A DNA stretch of 64,000 bases. It comes from Bordetella parapertussis. Its GTDB lineage: Bacteria > Pseudomonadota > Gammaproteobacteria > Burkholderiales > Burkholderiaceae_B. Location: positions 1 through 64,000 of the forward strand of contig CAMBZR010000002.1 of assembly GCA_945872285.1 (NCBI GenBank). Reading direction: 5' to 3'. The translations under genes and the position numbers were made by a program. Shown here piece after piece: positions 16,847-24,891 of this stretch. Position 1 is the first letter of the stretch. Each line of letters starts with the position of its first letter. Under the pieces are notes generated by a model. That model saw nothing but the letters and a program-made list of their open reading frames with translations, was not told the DNA's origin and did no database searches.

Positions 16847-17718
16847 ACGCCTCAAAAACTATTGGCATTGTCGGCTGTGGCACGATGGGCACAGGCATTG
16901 CAATCGTTGCAGCGCGCGCGGGTTTTAAAACACGTGTTTATGATCTCAAGCCCGAACCGCTTGAAAACGCACGCAAACAAGCCGCTGCATTTTTAAAAAA
17001 ATCAGTCGAGCGCGGCAAACTCGCTGCTGGCGAAGACGGTCAAATCATGGCGCAATTTCTAACGACGACTGACGCAAAAGAATTTGCCGATTGCGATCTG
17101 GTGATTGAAGCTGTGTTTGAAGACCTCAAGGTCAAGCATTTGATCTTCAAGCAACTGAATGATATTTGCCCAGCGCACACGATCTTTGCCTCAAATACGT
17201 CAACCATCTCGATCACCGAGATCGCCGGTGGCTCTGGACGCGCCGATCGTTTTGTCGGCATGCACTTTTGTCTGCCTGCACAACTGATGAAGCTAGTTGA
17301 AATGTCGCCCGGCATGAACACCTCTGACGCAAGCTTTGAGGTGGCCTGGAAACTGTGCGAGGCACTTGGCCAAAAACCGGTCCGTACGCGCGATACACCC
17401 GGCTTCATCTTGAATTACTTTTTAATCCCTTTTAATAATGACGTGATCAACTTGATTGATCAAGGCGTCGCCGATGCCGTCAACATTGATTTGGCCGTCA
17501 AAACTGCGCTGGGCTATCCGCTTGGCCCCCTCGAGCTGCTTGATATGGTGGGCATGGATACCCAGCTATTGCTGTGCGACGCGATGCACGGGCTCACCAA
17601 CGAGCCGCGTGCGGCTTGTCCGCCTCTGGTCAAACGTATGATCGGTGCAGGTCGACTGGGTCGCAAGACGGGTCAAGGGTTTCACACCTACGACAGCAAC
17701 AAGATTTTTGGAGCCTGA
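16843..17718 (+). CDS. 3-hydroxyacyl-CoA dehydrogenase
   Basis: A 291-residue monofunctional enzyme of the Hbd/PaaH type. The NAD loop IGIVGCGTMGTGIA is at residues 7-20. The catalytic region SNTSTISITEIA and the His in GMHFCLPAQLMKLVE are present, then DTPGFILNYFLIPFNND starts the helical C-terminal domain. The family's usual FNP is changed to FCLP after the His. It oxidises 3-hydroxyacyl-CoA to 3-oxoacyl-CoA, for example in beta-oxidation of the ring-opened dicarboxyl-CoA. It overlaps the preceding dehydrogenase by 4 nt and is followed 2 nt later by a separate protein that looks like its C-terminal domain. Confidence 0.92.
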   Translation: MNASKTIGIVGCGTMGTGIAIVAARAGFKTRVYDLKPEPLENARKQAAAFLKKSVERGKLAAGEDGQIMAQFLTTTDAKEFADCDLVIEAVFEDLKVKHLIFKQLNDICPAHTIFASNTSTISITEIAGGSGRADRFVGMHFCLPAQLMKLVEMSPGMNTSDASFEVAWKLCEALGQKPVRTRDTPGFILNYFLIPFNNDVINLIDQGVADAVNIDLAVKTALGYPLGPLELLDMVGMDTQLLLCDAMHGLTNEPRAACPPLVKRMIGAGRLGRKTGQGFHTYDSNKIFGA

Positions 17719-17720
17719 GC

Positions 17721-18386
17721 ATGAGCTATCAGATTATTCAAGCCGAAGACAGTCGCTCGTTTCCTGGGGCTCACGCATTTTTTGAGCAGGCAAGCAAAGA
17801 CGGCACCGGCGTGGTGTACATCGGCGCAGATGCGGGTGAAGCCTACCAAGAGGCGCATGAACAACACATGACTGCAAGCTTTGTCGCAATCGAACTCGAC
17901 AATGAATGTCTGGGCGTGCACCTTGCCGATGACGAAGGCCCCGTTAACGTAGTCGGCTTTGCACGCTTTAGATTAGGCGATGATGCCCCCACGCAACTGG
18001 TTGAACTGGTGCGCATGCCCTACACCTCTGACGCTGCATTGGCCGCAGCCAAGGCGGCGTTTGAAGGGGCGAAGTTAACAGTGGCAGTGTGCGGTGATTT
18101 TCCAGGCCGCATCCTCAATCGCTTGATTCGCCCCTACTACAACGCCGCACTGCGCCGCTTAGATGAAGGCCTGGCCTCTGCCAACGACATGGATATGACC
18201 TTGCGCTTAGGTTTAGGTTACCCAGAAGGGCCGATTGCACTCTTAAACCGCTCAGGCCTGCATCATCACTTTGAAGTCACGCAAGACTTGTACGAACAAC
18301 TCGGCCAAGAGGCCTACGCGCCTGCTCGTCGGGCGCGCAATGCGTGGCTCAAACAATTTCAAGAGAACGATGATGCAACCTCTTGA
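17721..18386 (+). CDS. Stand-alone 3-hydroxyacyl-CoA dehydrogenase C-terminal domain protein
   Basis: A 221-residue protein. From about residue 95 it matches the second half of 3-hydroxyacyl-CoA dehydrogenases: ELVRMPYTSDAALAAAK, then GDFPGRILNRLIRPYYNAAL and GLGYPEGPIALLNRSG. The first 90 residues contain no GxGxxG loop and no catalytic HFxxP segment, so the nucleotide-binding half is lost or unrecognisable. It starts 2 nt after a complete dehydrogenase gene and ends inside the CoA-transferase gene. It may be an accessory subunit or a decayed duplicate. The tight operon spacing and clean frame argue for a working protein. Confidence 0.8.
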   Translation: MSYQIIQAEDSRSFPGAHAFFEQASKDGTGVVYIGADAGEAYQEAHEQHMTASFVAIELDNECLGVHLADDEGPVNVVGFARFRLGDDAPTQLVELVRMPYTSDAALAAAKAAFEGAKLTVAVCGDFPGRILNRLIRPYYNAALRRLDEGLASANDMDMTLRLGLGYPEGPIALLNRSGLHHHFEVTQDLYEQLGQEAYAPARRARNAWLKQFQENDDATS

Positions 18387-19479
18387 AGGGGTCAAGGTAC
18401 TAGACTTTAGTACCTTGTTGCCTGGCCCGATGTGTACGCTTCTACTTGCTGAAGCCGGTGCAGAAGTCATCAAGATTGAACGTAAAGACGGCGATGAAAT
18501 GCGCGCGTACACGCCAAAATTTGGTACAGACAGCGTCAACTTTGCGCTGCTGAATCGCGGTAAAAAATCGATCGTCGCAGATCTGAAGTCACTAGCGACG
18601 ATCAAACAGATTCAAGCCCTCATCGCGCAAGCCGACGTATTAGTCGAACAATTTCGTCCGGGGGTGATGGATCGTCTAGGGCTTGGTTACCAAGCTGTTG
18701 CAACAATCAATCCGCGCCTTGTGTATTGCTCGATTACCGGCTACGGCCAAACCGGCCCCTACGCGCAAGTGGCCGCGCACGACATGAATTACCAGGCGCA
18801 AACCGGCATGGTTGGGCTCAGTGGCGATGCCAACGGCACCCCAGGCGTGCCGCCTGTATTAACGGCCGACCTAGCCGGCGGGGCCTACCCCGCTATGATG
18901 AATATTTTGTTGGGTCTACGTAAACGCGATCGCGATGGCGTAGGCTGCCATCTTGATATCTCAATGGCCGACAACCTATTCCCGCTGATGTATTGGGGCT
19001 TAGGTAACGGCTGGGCCGCCGGCCAATGGCCGCGCGGTGGCGATGAATTGGTCACAGGCGGTAGCCCGCGCTATCAAATCTATCAAACCTCAGATCAAAA
19101 ATTCTTAACGGCCGCACCCTTAGAAGACAAGTTCTGGAGTAACTTTTTAACGGTGTTGGGTGCAACTGACCTCGAGCACATCGACAACCCTGCACTGGTG
19201 AAAGCTAGTATCGCCAAAATTATCGCCCAACATCCTGTCGCCTACTGGAACGCGCGCTTTGCCGGGCAAGACACCTGCGTGTGTGAAGTCATTGGACTTG
19301 AGCAAGCGGTGCAAGATCCCCATTTTCAGGCGCGTGGCGTTTTTAGCCGAACCATCACAACCGCCTCAGGGAAAACCATACCTGCCTTACCAACTCCTAT
19401 TAGCGGAGTATTCTTAAACTCGCAGCAAAAACAAAGCAGCCCTGACTTAGGCCAGCACACGCAAGAAATTTTCAAATAA
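18370..19479 (+). CDS. CaiB/BaiF CoA-transferase (alpha-methylacyl-CoA racemase-like)
   Basis: About 369 residues, in the shorter size class that includes AMACR-like racemases. It begins MMQPLEGVKVLDFSTLLPGP, with AEVIKIERKDGDEMR and the catalytic Asp in AAHDMNYQAQTG. It could transfer CoA between acids or epimerise an alpha-methyl branch of an acyl-CoA, and the two roles are hard to separate by sequence. The ATG at 18370 overlaps the preceding stop by 17 nt; a second ATG at 18373 is equally possible. A Bug gene follows 55 nt downstream and probably closes the transcript. Confidence 0.87.
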   Translation: MMQPLEGVKVLDFSTLLPGPMCTLLLAEAGAEVIKIERKDGDEMRAYTPKFGTDSVNFALLNRGKKSIVADLKSLATIKQIQALIAQADVLVEQFRPGVMDRLGLGYQAVATINPRLVYCSITGYGQTGPYAQVAAHDMNYQAQTGMVGLSGDANGTPGVPPVLTADLAGGAYPAMMNILLGLRKRDRDGVGCHLDISMADNLFPLMYWGLGNGWAAGQWPRGGDELVTGGSPRYQIYQTSDQKFLTAAPLEDKFWSNFLTVLGATDLEHIDNPALVKASIAKIIAQHPVAYWNARFAGQDTCVCEVIGLEQAVQDPHFQARGVFSRTITTASGKTIPALPTPISGVFLNSQQKQSSPDLGQHTQEIFK

Positions 19480-19534
19480 GTTGAGCGTAGGGCTTTACAA
19501 TCGCTACGTAAAAAAATATACATGGAGACCCCTT

Positions 19535-20503
19535 ATGAAAAAAATCACATCGTCTTGGCTGATTGCAATCGCGGCGCTGCTTCCTGGCGTCGCAGCGAGT
19601 GCCGACCCCTGGCCAAGCAAACCCATTCGCATCGTCGTGACCTTTGCACCAGGCGGCACCTCTGACGTCATGGGTCGTGCCATCGCTCCGCCACTTTCAG
19701 CAGCCTTAGGCGTGCCAGTCGTGGTGGTGAACAAGCCAGGCGCCAATAGCGTTATCGCCACCCAAGACGTTGCGCGCTCTGCACCAGATGGCAACACCAT
19801 CGGTCTGTTTATTAGCGCGCACGCCATCAACCCTTTTATCGCCAAGAGCCTTCCCTACGACTCTAAAAAGGATTTCATTCCTTTGGCGATGTTGGCGCTG
19901 ATGCCCGGTTTCTTAACCGTTAACCCGACTGTTCCAGCCAACACCGTGCAAGAGTTGATCGCGCTTGCAAAAGCCAAGCCAGGTAGCCTGTCGTACGGCA
20001 CGCCGGGCGGTTTGACCTCAGGTCAACTTTCGATGCAGTACCTCATCAAACTGGCAGGCGTGAATATTGTCGAGATCCCGTACAAAGGTGGGGGTCCTGC
20101 CTTAGTCGACTTGTTGGCGGGGCATATCCAGATGTTGATCAACAGCCCGACCTCAACGATTCCGCACGTTAAAAGCGGAAAGTTACGGCCATTGGCCACC
20201 ACTGGTGCAACGCGCCCTCCGGCACTCAAGGATGTGCCCACCATTGCCGAATCGGGGTTCCCCGGCTTTGAACTCTATGAGTGGTATGCCTTGTTTTTGC
20301 CTGCCGGCACACCCAAAGAGATCGTGACTCGCTTGCACAAAGAAGTCATGACGGTGATGGCGTCGCCAGAGATGGTGAAGCGCATTGCGGATATCGGCGC
20401 GCAAGGCAGCAAAGATACTCCCGAACAGTTCGCCCAGTTTTTAGCGAAAGAAGACAAAGTGTGGGGCGATCTGGTGAAGGCCATCGGGATTCAGCCAGAG
20501 TAA
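19535..20503 (+). CDS. Bug-type substrate-binding protein
   Basis: A 322-residue periplasmic protein with a signal peptide of about 24 residues (cleavage near AASADPW). Bug motifs seen are TFAPGGTSDVMGR, VVVVNKPGANSVIA, EIPYKGGGPALVD and VPTIAESGFPGFE. ATG 19535 is preceded by GGAG, 9 nt upstream. As the last gene of the alicyclic-acid cluster it likely captures the cluster's substrate in the periplasm. The membrane partner is missing from the window. Confidence 0.92.
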   Translation: MKKITSSWLIAIAALLPGVAASADPWPSKPIRIVVTFAPGGTSDVMGRAIAPPLSAALGVPVVVVNKPGANSVIATQDVARSAPDGNTIGLFISAHAINPFIAKSLPYDSKKDFIPLAMLALMPGFLTVNPTVPANTVQELIALAKAKPGSLSYGTPGGLTSGQLSMQYLIKLAGVNIVEIPYKGGGPALVDLLAGHIQMLINSPTSTIPHVKSGKLRPLATTGATRPPALKDVPTIAESGFPGFELYEWYALFLPAGTPKEIVTRLHKEVMTVMASPEMVKRIADIGAQGSKDTPEQFAQFLAKEDKVWGDLVKAIGIQPE

Positions 20504-20520
20504 CTTGAGTACCACCTAAG

Positions 20521-20549
20521 CCAACGCACAACGATACGCCGTGCGTTGG
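20521..20549. terminator. Hairpin between convergent Bug and SDR genes
   Basis: CCAACGCAC (20521-20529) and GTGCGTTGG (20541-20549) form a perfect 9-bp stem around an 11-nt loop, between stops at 20503 and 20553. There is no U-tract on either side, so it may act as a weak bidirectional terminator or protect transcript ends. Confidence 0.5.
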
Positions 20550-20552
20550 GCT

Positions 20553-21320
20553 TCACTGCCTAAAACGCGTCCCTGCATCAACCGAGATCACATCGCCACT
20601 GATATATTTTGACATAGCGTCTGAAGCAAAAAAGACCGCAAGATTTGCAATCTCGTCAGGCGTCCCCATCCGACCATAAGGCAGGTTCGCCATAACTTTG
20701 GCGTACGCCTGTCGATCGGTATCGTTTCGGGGATGCAGCAGGCTCTCGGTGCGAGGGGTATGAATCAATCCAGGATTGATCCCAACCACGCGCACGCCAT
20801 GATTGACTGTCTCTGAGCCAAACGCTTTCGTAAAAGCAATCAGTGCGGCGTTGGCAACAGACGTACCAATCGAATTCGCATTGAGTCGTTCGCCTGCGAT
20901 GCCAATAATATTGATTATCACACCCGCCTTGCGCGCGATCATATGCGGATACAGCGCGCGGCTCAGCATAATGGTTGACATCACCTTGCCCTCGAAACTA
21001 TCGCGAAAATCGACGGGGTCAATATTGAGCAAGCTGCCGCGCCCGATCGCACCTGCTGAATTAATCAAGATCTCGGTCTCGGGATAGGCGGCGGCTAGCG
21101 CTTCAGCCCCGCCTGGCTCTGATAAATTGACTGACTCAATCAACACCTCGACCTTGTGGGCGGCCTGAATTTGGCGGCGGGCATCTTCTAACGAGACCAA
21201 GTCACGCGCCACTAGTCTTAACAAACAGCCTTCAGCTGCCAGCGCCTTCGCAATCGCGAAACCAATTCCCTTTGAGCCGCCGGTTACCAGAGCGACTTTG
21301 CCCTTCAGTTGATAGTCCAT
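20553..21320 (-). CDS. SDR family protein lacking the catalytic YxxxK
   Basis: A 255-residue SDR with an intact cofactor loop VTGGSKGIGFAIA but a degenerate active site. The position of YxxxK reads TSVAN, and the Ser position in NIIGIAGE is Gly. The C-terminus DVISVDAGTRF is normal. Similar SDRs with lost triads occur in proteobacterial catabolic clusters (PRK06125-like), where the role is unclear. It has a strong AAGG-rich ribosome-binding site before ATG 21320. It is divergent from a Bug gene across a 125-nt region with an inverted repeat, so shared regulation is plausible. It may bind nucleotide without classical alcohol oxidation, or use other residues. Confidence 0.85.
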   Translation of the reverse strand: MDYQLKGKVALVTGGSKGIGFAIAKALAAEGCLLRLVARDLVSLEDARRQIQAAHKVEVLIESVNLSEPGGAEALAAAYPETEILINSAGAIGRGSLLNIDPVDFRDSFEGKVMSTIMLSRALYPHMIARKAGVIINIIGIAGERLNANSIGTSVANAALIAFTKAFGSETVNHGVRVVGINPGLIHTPRTESLLHPRNDTDRQAYAKVMANLPYGRMGTPDEIANLAVFFASDAMSKYISGDVISVDAGTRFRQ

Positions 21321-21364
21321 CCCTTATCCTTATACGAGTAACACTTGCTGAACCGTGATCTAAG

Positions 21365-21380
21365 CTCGATAATATTCGAG
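21365..21380. promoter_or_regulatory. Inverted repeat in divergent SDR/Bug promoter region
   Basis: CTCGA-N6-TCGAG (21365-21380) has an AT-rich centre that itself contains AATATT. It lies between the divergent starts at 21320 and 21446, a fitting place for an operator controlling both. The regulator is unknown and no regulatory gene is adjacent. Confidence 0.35.
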
Positions 21381-21445
21381 AATCCGTTAGAGAGAATCTG
21401 TCAGACGATCTGATGCCAACTCAATTTCATAACAAGGCCCATCGT

Positions 21446-22426
21446 ATGCCCCTCATTAAACTCTTTGTCATTAGCCTGCTGACCCTGTCTGCCCTGAGCA
21501 CCTTCGGCACCCAAGCGCAGGTGATCGATGGCTACCCGACGCAACCTATTAAACTTGTGGTGCCGTTTCCACCAGGCGGCGCCTCTGACATCATCGCGCG
21601 CATCGTCGGGCAGCGCTTGGCTGAACACATGAAAGCCACCGTCGTGATTGAAAACAAAGCAGGTGCCAATGGCAACATCGCCGCTGAGTATGTGGTACGC
21701 TCAAAGCCTGATGGCTATACCTTGATCTACAACAGCTCATCCGTGGCGTTAAGCCCTGCGCTCTATAAGAACTTAAGCTTTGATGTGCAAAAAGATTTGG
21801 CGCCAGTGGTCCTTACTACTGTTGTCCCGATGCTGCTCAATGTCAACATCTCGGTACCCGTCACCAATTTCAAAGAATTCGTCGCACTGCTCAAAGCCAA
21901 GCCCGATTCGCTCTCGTACGGCTCGGCAGGAGTTGGCAACATTACTCACCTGGCACCCTTTTTAGTCTTAGAGCAGTTAGGCTTAATCGCGAACCACGTG
22001 CCGTATAAAGGCAGTGGCCCCGCCATGATTGGTTTAGTGGGCGGCGAAATTCAGTTTGATATGCAACCGATCTCAGTCGGCTTAGCCTATGCAAAAGAGG
22101 GGCGTGTGCGACCGCTGGCGGTGTCAACCCTGGTTCGCTCGCCGGTGCTTCCTAACGTGCCAACGCTGGACGAAAGTGGCCTGAAGGGCTTTGAGCTAGG
22201 CGCCTGGCAGGCAATCATGGTGCCTGCCAAAACACCCCCAGCGATCATTAAGCGCCTAAACACAGAGATTATGGCAGTCCTCATGAACCCCGATACCAAA
22301 GAAAAGTTGCTTTCGCAGGGCGCACAAGTCTTAGGGTCGACGCCCGAAGAGTATGGCGCCTACCTCGCGAGCGAGATCAAACGCTGGGATGCAGTCGTGA
22401 AAAGCAGTAAAACCGAGCCGCAATGA
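21446..22426 (+). CDS. Bug-type substrate-binding protein
   Basis: About 326 residues, with a signal peptide ending near GTQAQ (about residue 24). Motifs include VPFPPGGASDIIAR, VIENKAGANGNIAAE, HVPYKGSGPAMIG and VPTLDESGLKGFE. ATG 21446 is chosen because it starts the signal peptide; an upstream in-frame ATG at 21413 would add 11 residues. It is divergent from the degenerate SDR gene and may bind the compound that SDR acts upon. No TctAB genes are adjacent. Confidence 0.92.
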   Translation: MPLIKLFVISLLTLSALSTFGTQAQVIDGYPTQPIKLVVPFPPGGASDIIARIVGQRLAEHMKATVVIENKAGANGNIAAEYVVRSKPDGYTLIYNSSSVALSPALYKNLSFDVQKDLAPVVLTTVVPMLLNVNISVPVTNFKEFVALLKAKPDSLSYGSAGVGNITHLAPFLVLEQLGLIANHVPYKGSGPAMIGLVGGEIQFDMQPISVGLAYAKEGRVRPLAVSTLVRSPVLPNVPTLDESGLKGFELGAWQAIMVPAKTPPAIIKRLNTEIMAVLMNPDTKEKLLSQGAQVLGSTPEEYGAYLASEIKRWDAVVKSSKTEPQ

Positions 22427-22438
22427 CACATTGTTTAA

Positions 22439-22446
22439 GGGGGGGG
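22439..22446. repeat. G8 homopolymer upstream of the COG2509 gene
   Basis: Eight consecutive G residues lie 51-58 nt before the ATG at 22497. Such tracts can slip during replication and may change promoter spacing, but no clear promoter elements flank it. Confidence 0.5.
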
Positions 22447-22496
22447 TAAGCAGCTCCTTGTGTTGAAGTCTGAGTTTTTGTGTATCGTGGCGGTCT

Positions 22497-24107
22497 ATGA
22501 TTCACATTATCGAATTACGCTTACCCATTGATCATGCCCCCGAGGCACTGCCGACGGCAATCGTCAAGCGCCTGGGCATCTCTGCCAACGATCTTTTAAA
22601 GATCGATATCTTTAAACGAAGCTACGACGCCCGCAAAAATATTGCACTGGCGTTTACCTACATCGTTGATGTCATCGTCAAAGACGAAGCTGCTGTGCTT
22701 GAGCGCTTTGTTGACGATCCGCAGGTTCGCTTAACGCCCGATACCAGCTATCACTACGTTGCGCAGGTAACCGCTCAGACACACCGCCCAGCGCTGCGAC
22801 CCGTAGTCATTGGCCTGGGGCCCTGTGGGATTTTTGCGGCCCTATTGCTTGCGCAGATGGGGCTTAAACCTCTGGTGCTAGAACGCGGCAAAGCGGTGCG
22901 CGAACGCACACAAGACACCTGGAAGCTTTGGCGTAAAAACGTCTTAAACCCTGAATCGAACGTGCAGTTTGGCGAGGGCGGTGCGGGCACGTTCTCGGAT
23001 GGCAAACTTTACAGCCAAATCAAAGACCCAAAGTTTTACGGGCGCAAGGTAATTCAAGAGTTCATCAAAGCGGGTGCGCCTGCAGAGATTTTGTACGTCG
23101 CTAAGCCACACATTGGCACCTTCAGGTTAGTCGGAATCGTTGAGACCATGCGGCAAGAGATCATCGCGCTTGGCGGTGAAATTCGTTTTTCGCAGAAGGT
23201 CACTGGGTTTGATATCGAGGCACAGCAGATTCGTGGCGTGCAGCTCGAAAACTGCGAGTACATTGCCGCCGATCATGTCGTCTTGGCGCTTGGCCATAGC
23301 GCGCGCGACACCTTTGAGGCTTTGCACGAGGCGGGGGTCTATCTTGAGGCCAAGCCTTTCTCAGTCGGCTTTCGCATTGAACATCCACAATCAATGATTG
23401 ATCGCGCGCGACTGGGGCCTCATGCCGGCAATCCGTTGATCGGCGCTGCCGACTACAAACTGGTGCACCACGCCAACAATGGCCGCAGTGTGTATAGCTT
23501 TTGCATGTGCCCAGGTGGCACGGTCGTGGCCGCGGCCTCAGAGCCCGGGCGCTTGGTCACCAATGGCATGAGTCAGTATTCGCGCAACGAGCGCAATGCG
23601 AACGCCGGTATTGTGGTGGGGATCACACCTGAAGATTACCCAGGCGGCCCGTTGGCCGGCATTGCGTATCAACGGGCGATTGAAGCGAAAGCGTTTGAAC
23701 TGGGTGGTGGCACCTATGAAGCCCCAGGACAATTAGTAGGCGATTTTTTAATGGGACGCGCGTCCACCGCGTTTGGTAGCGTCACGCCTTCTTACAAGCC
23801 CGGCGTGCATCTCACTGACTTGGCCAGTAGCCTGCCCGCTTATGCCATTGAGGCTATTCGCGAGGCACTGCCCGCCTTTGAGAAAAAAATCAAAGGCTTT
23901 TCAATGCACGATGCCGTCTTAACCGGTGTTGAAACCCGCACATCGTCGCCCTTGCGTATGACGCGTGGTGCAGATTTTCAAAGTCTGAATGTCAAAGGGC
24001 TGTATCCAGCAGGCGAAGGCGCAGGCTACGCAGGTGGCATTTTGTCAGCCGGGGTCGACGGCATTAAAGTGGCCGAAGCCGTCGCACTGAGTTTGTTGAC
24101 GCACTGA
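22497..24107 (+). CDS. FAD-dependent dehydrogenase of the COG2509 family
   Basis: A 536-residue protein with the layout of COG2509 uncharacterised FAD-dependent dehydrogenases: an N-terminal alpha/beta domain of about 90 residues (IIELRLPIDHAP, then IDIFKRSYDARK), then the dinucleotide loop VIGLGPCGIFAALLLAQMG near residue 101. It also has FGEGGAGTFSDGKLYSQ and a C-terminal GLYPAGEGAGYAGGILSAG FAD site. Length is typical. The cellular role is not known for the family, though links to redox metabolism are proposed. It stands alone between a Bug gene and the HigBA locus. Confidence 0.88.
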   Translation: MIHIIELRLPIDHAPEALPTAIVKRLGISANDLLKIDIFKRSYDARKNIALAFTYIVDVIVKDEAAVLERFVDDPQVRLTPDTSYHYVAQVTAQTHRPALRPVVIGLGPCGIFAALLLAQMGLKPLVLERGKAVRERTQDTWKLWRKNVLNPESNVQFGEGGAGTFSDGKLYSQIKDPKFYGRKVIQEFIKAGAPAEILYVAKPHIGTFRLVGIVETMRQEIIALGGEIRFSQKVTGFDIEAQQIRGVQLENCEYIAADHVVLALGHSARDTFEALHEAGVYLEAKPFSVGFRIEHPQSMIDRARLGPHAGNPLIGAADYKLVHHANNGRSVYSFCMCPGGTVVAAASEPGRLVTNGMSQYSRNERNANAGIVVGITPEDYPGGPLAGIAYQRAIEAKAFELGGGTYEAPGQLVGDFLMGRASTAFGSVTPSYKPGVHLTDLASSLPAYAIEAIREALPAFEKKIKGFSMHDAVLTGVETRTSSPLRMTRGADFQSLNVKGLYPAGEGAGYAGGILSAGVDGIKVAEAVALSLLTH

Positions 24108-24137
24108 TTGCTCTGAGATGTACCAAATCGTGCGGAA

Positions 24138-24443
24138 TTATGCGGCCACTGCCTGATACACCCTGATTCGTGCCTGAATCTTTTTTTTAAACTCGCGGGT
24201 CGCTACGCGCATATCGTACTCAGCCTGAAGATTCAGCCAAAATCGTGGCTCCATAGAGAAATAGATGCCGAGCCTTAAGGCCGTATCGGCCGTAATCGGA
24301 CGCTGTCCGTTGACAATTTCACTGATGCGACTCGCGGACACATCAATATCGGCGGACAAACGTCGCGCAGTAATTGTCATCGGCTTCATAAATTCTTCGA
24401 GCAGGATTTCTCCTGGATGAATCTCTTGTAGGCGCTTGGTCAT
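24138..24443 (-). CDS. higA: HigA-family antitoxin
   Basis: A 101-residue HTH XRE-type antitoxin beginning with the HigA signature IHPGEILLEEFM. A helix-turn-helix follows (residues about 24-45, RLSADIDVSASRISEIVNG), then TADTALRLGIYF and WLNLQAEYDM. It should neutralise the HigB mRNA interferase and repress the operon by binding the operator upstream of higB. It is the second gene, 9 nt after the toxin stop, as usual for higBA, where the toxin comes first. Confidence 0.93.
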   Translation of the reverse strand: MTKRLQEIHPGEILLEEFMKPMTITARRLSADIDVSASRISEIVNGQRPITADTALRLGIYFSMEPRFWLNLQAEYDMRVATREFKKKIQARIRVYQAVAA

Positions 24444-24452
24444 AAAAACTTC

Positions 24453-24731
24453 CTAATGATAGTCAACAATTTCAACTTGGTAGGCTCCGTCGTCATGCCA
24501 CACAAAACACAGCCGCCACCTGTCATTGATTCGAATACTGTGCTGGCCTTTACGGTCACCGCGTAAAGCCTCGAGTCGATTGCCGGGCGGTACTCGCAGC
24601 GTCTGCAATGTGCTTGCCGCATGTAGGCAAAGCAATTTTCTCCTTGCGATACGTTCGATCGCTTTGAAGCGGATCACCTCGGTACTTTTGAATAACGCCT
24701 CAGTCTCGGCGCATAAAAACGATTGAATCAT
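24453..24731 (-). CDS. higB: HigB-type toxin (RelE/ParE superfamily)
   Basis: A 92-residue RelE-superfamily protein. Recognisable segments are the N-terminal MIQSF, the central LEALRGDRKGQHSIRINDRWR and a final YQVEIVDYH. HigB toxins cleave mRNA on the ribosome. The conserved basic and aromatic residues near GDRKGQ, NDRWR and the C-terminal YH are in place, so it looks active. The ATG at 24731 fits the family start and lies only 4 nt after a consensus -10 box, so the message would be essentially leaderless. Confidence 0.92.
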   Translation of the reverse strand: MIQSFLCAETEALFKSTEVIRFKAIERIARRKLLCLHAASTLQTLRVPPGNRLEALRGDRKGQHSIRINDRWRLCFVWHDDGAYQVEIVDYH

Positions 24732-24735
24732 TAAA

Positions 24736-24768
24736 AGTATATTCCGTTAAACAGATTCCGTCAAACAG
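24736..24768 (-). promoter_or_regulatory. higBA promoter with overlapping 14-bp direct-repeat operator
   Basis: On the minus strand TTGACG (24764-24759) and TATACT (24741-24736) are separated by exactly 17 nt, a near-consensus sigma-70 promoter. On the plus strand two tandem 14-bp copies, ATTCCGTTAAACAG (24741-24754) and ATTCCGTCAAACAG (24755-24768), differ at one base and cover the -35 and spacer. They are the obvious HigA binding sites for autorepression. Confidence 0.75.
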
Positions 24769-24807
24769 AATATTTGTTTGACTTTATAGTTTAGGAAATT
24801 GGCGCCA

Positions 24808-24834
24808 CAAAAAAACCCGTGATATCCACGGGTT
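24808..24834 (-). terminator. Rho-independent terminator of the D-aminoacylase-like gene
   Basis: Reading the minus strand, an 8-bp stem (AACCCGTG / CACGGGTT, 24834-24814) with a 5-nt loop is followed by a run of six T. It lies 58 nt after the stop of the amidohydrolase gene at 24892 and before the higBA promoter, insulating the two units. Confidence 0.8.
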
Positions 24835-24891
24835 GATCAAACCATCCTAGCAATTCAAGAGCCGGTTGATTGCCAGCCTTGTTAGCCTTAA

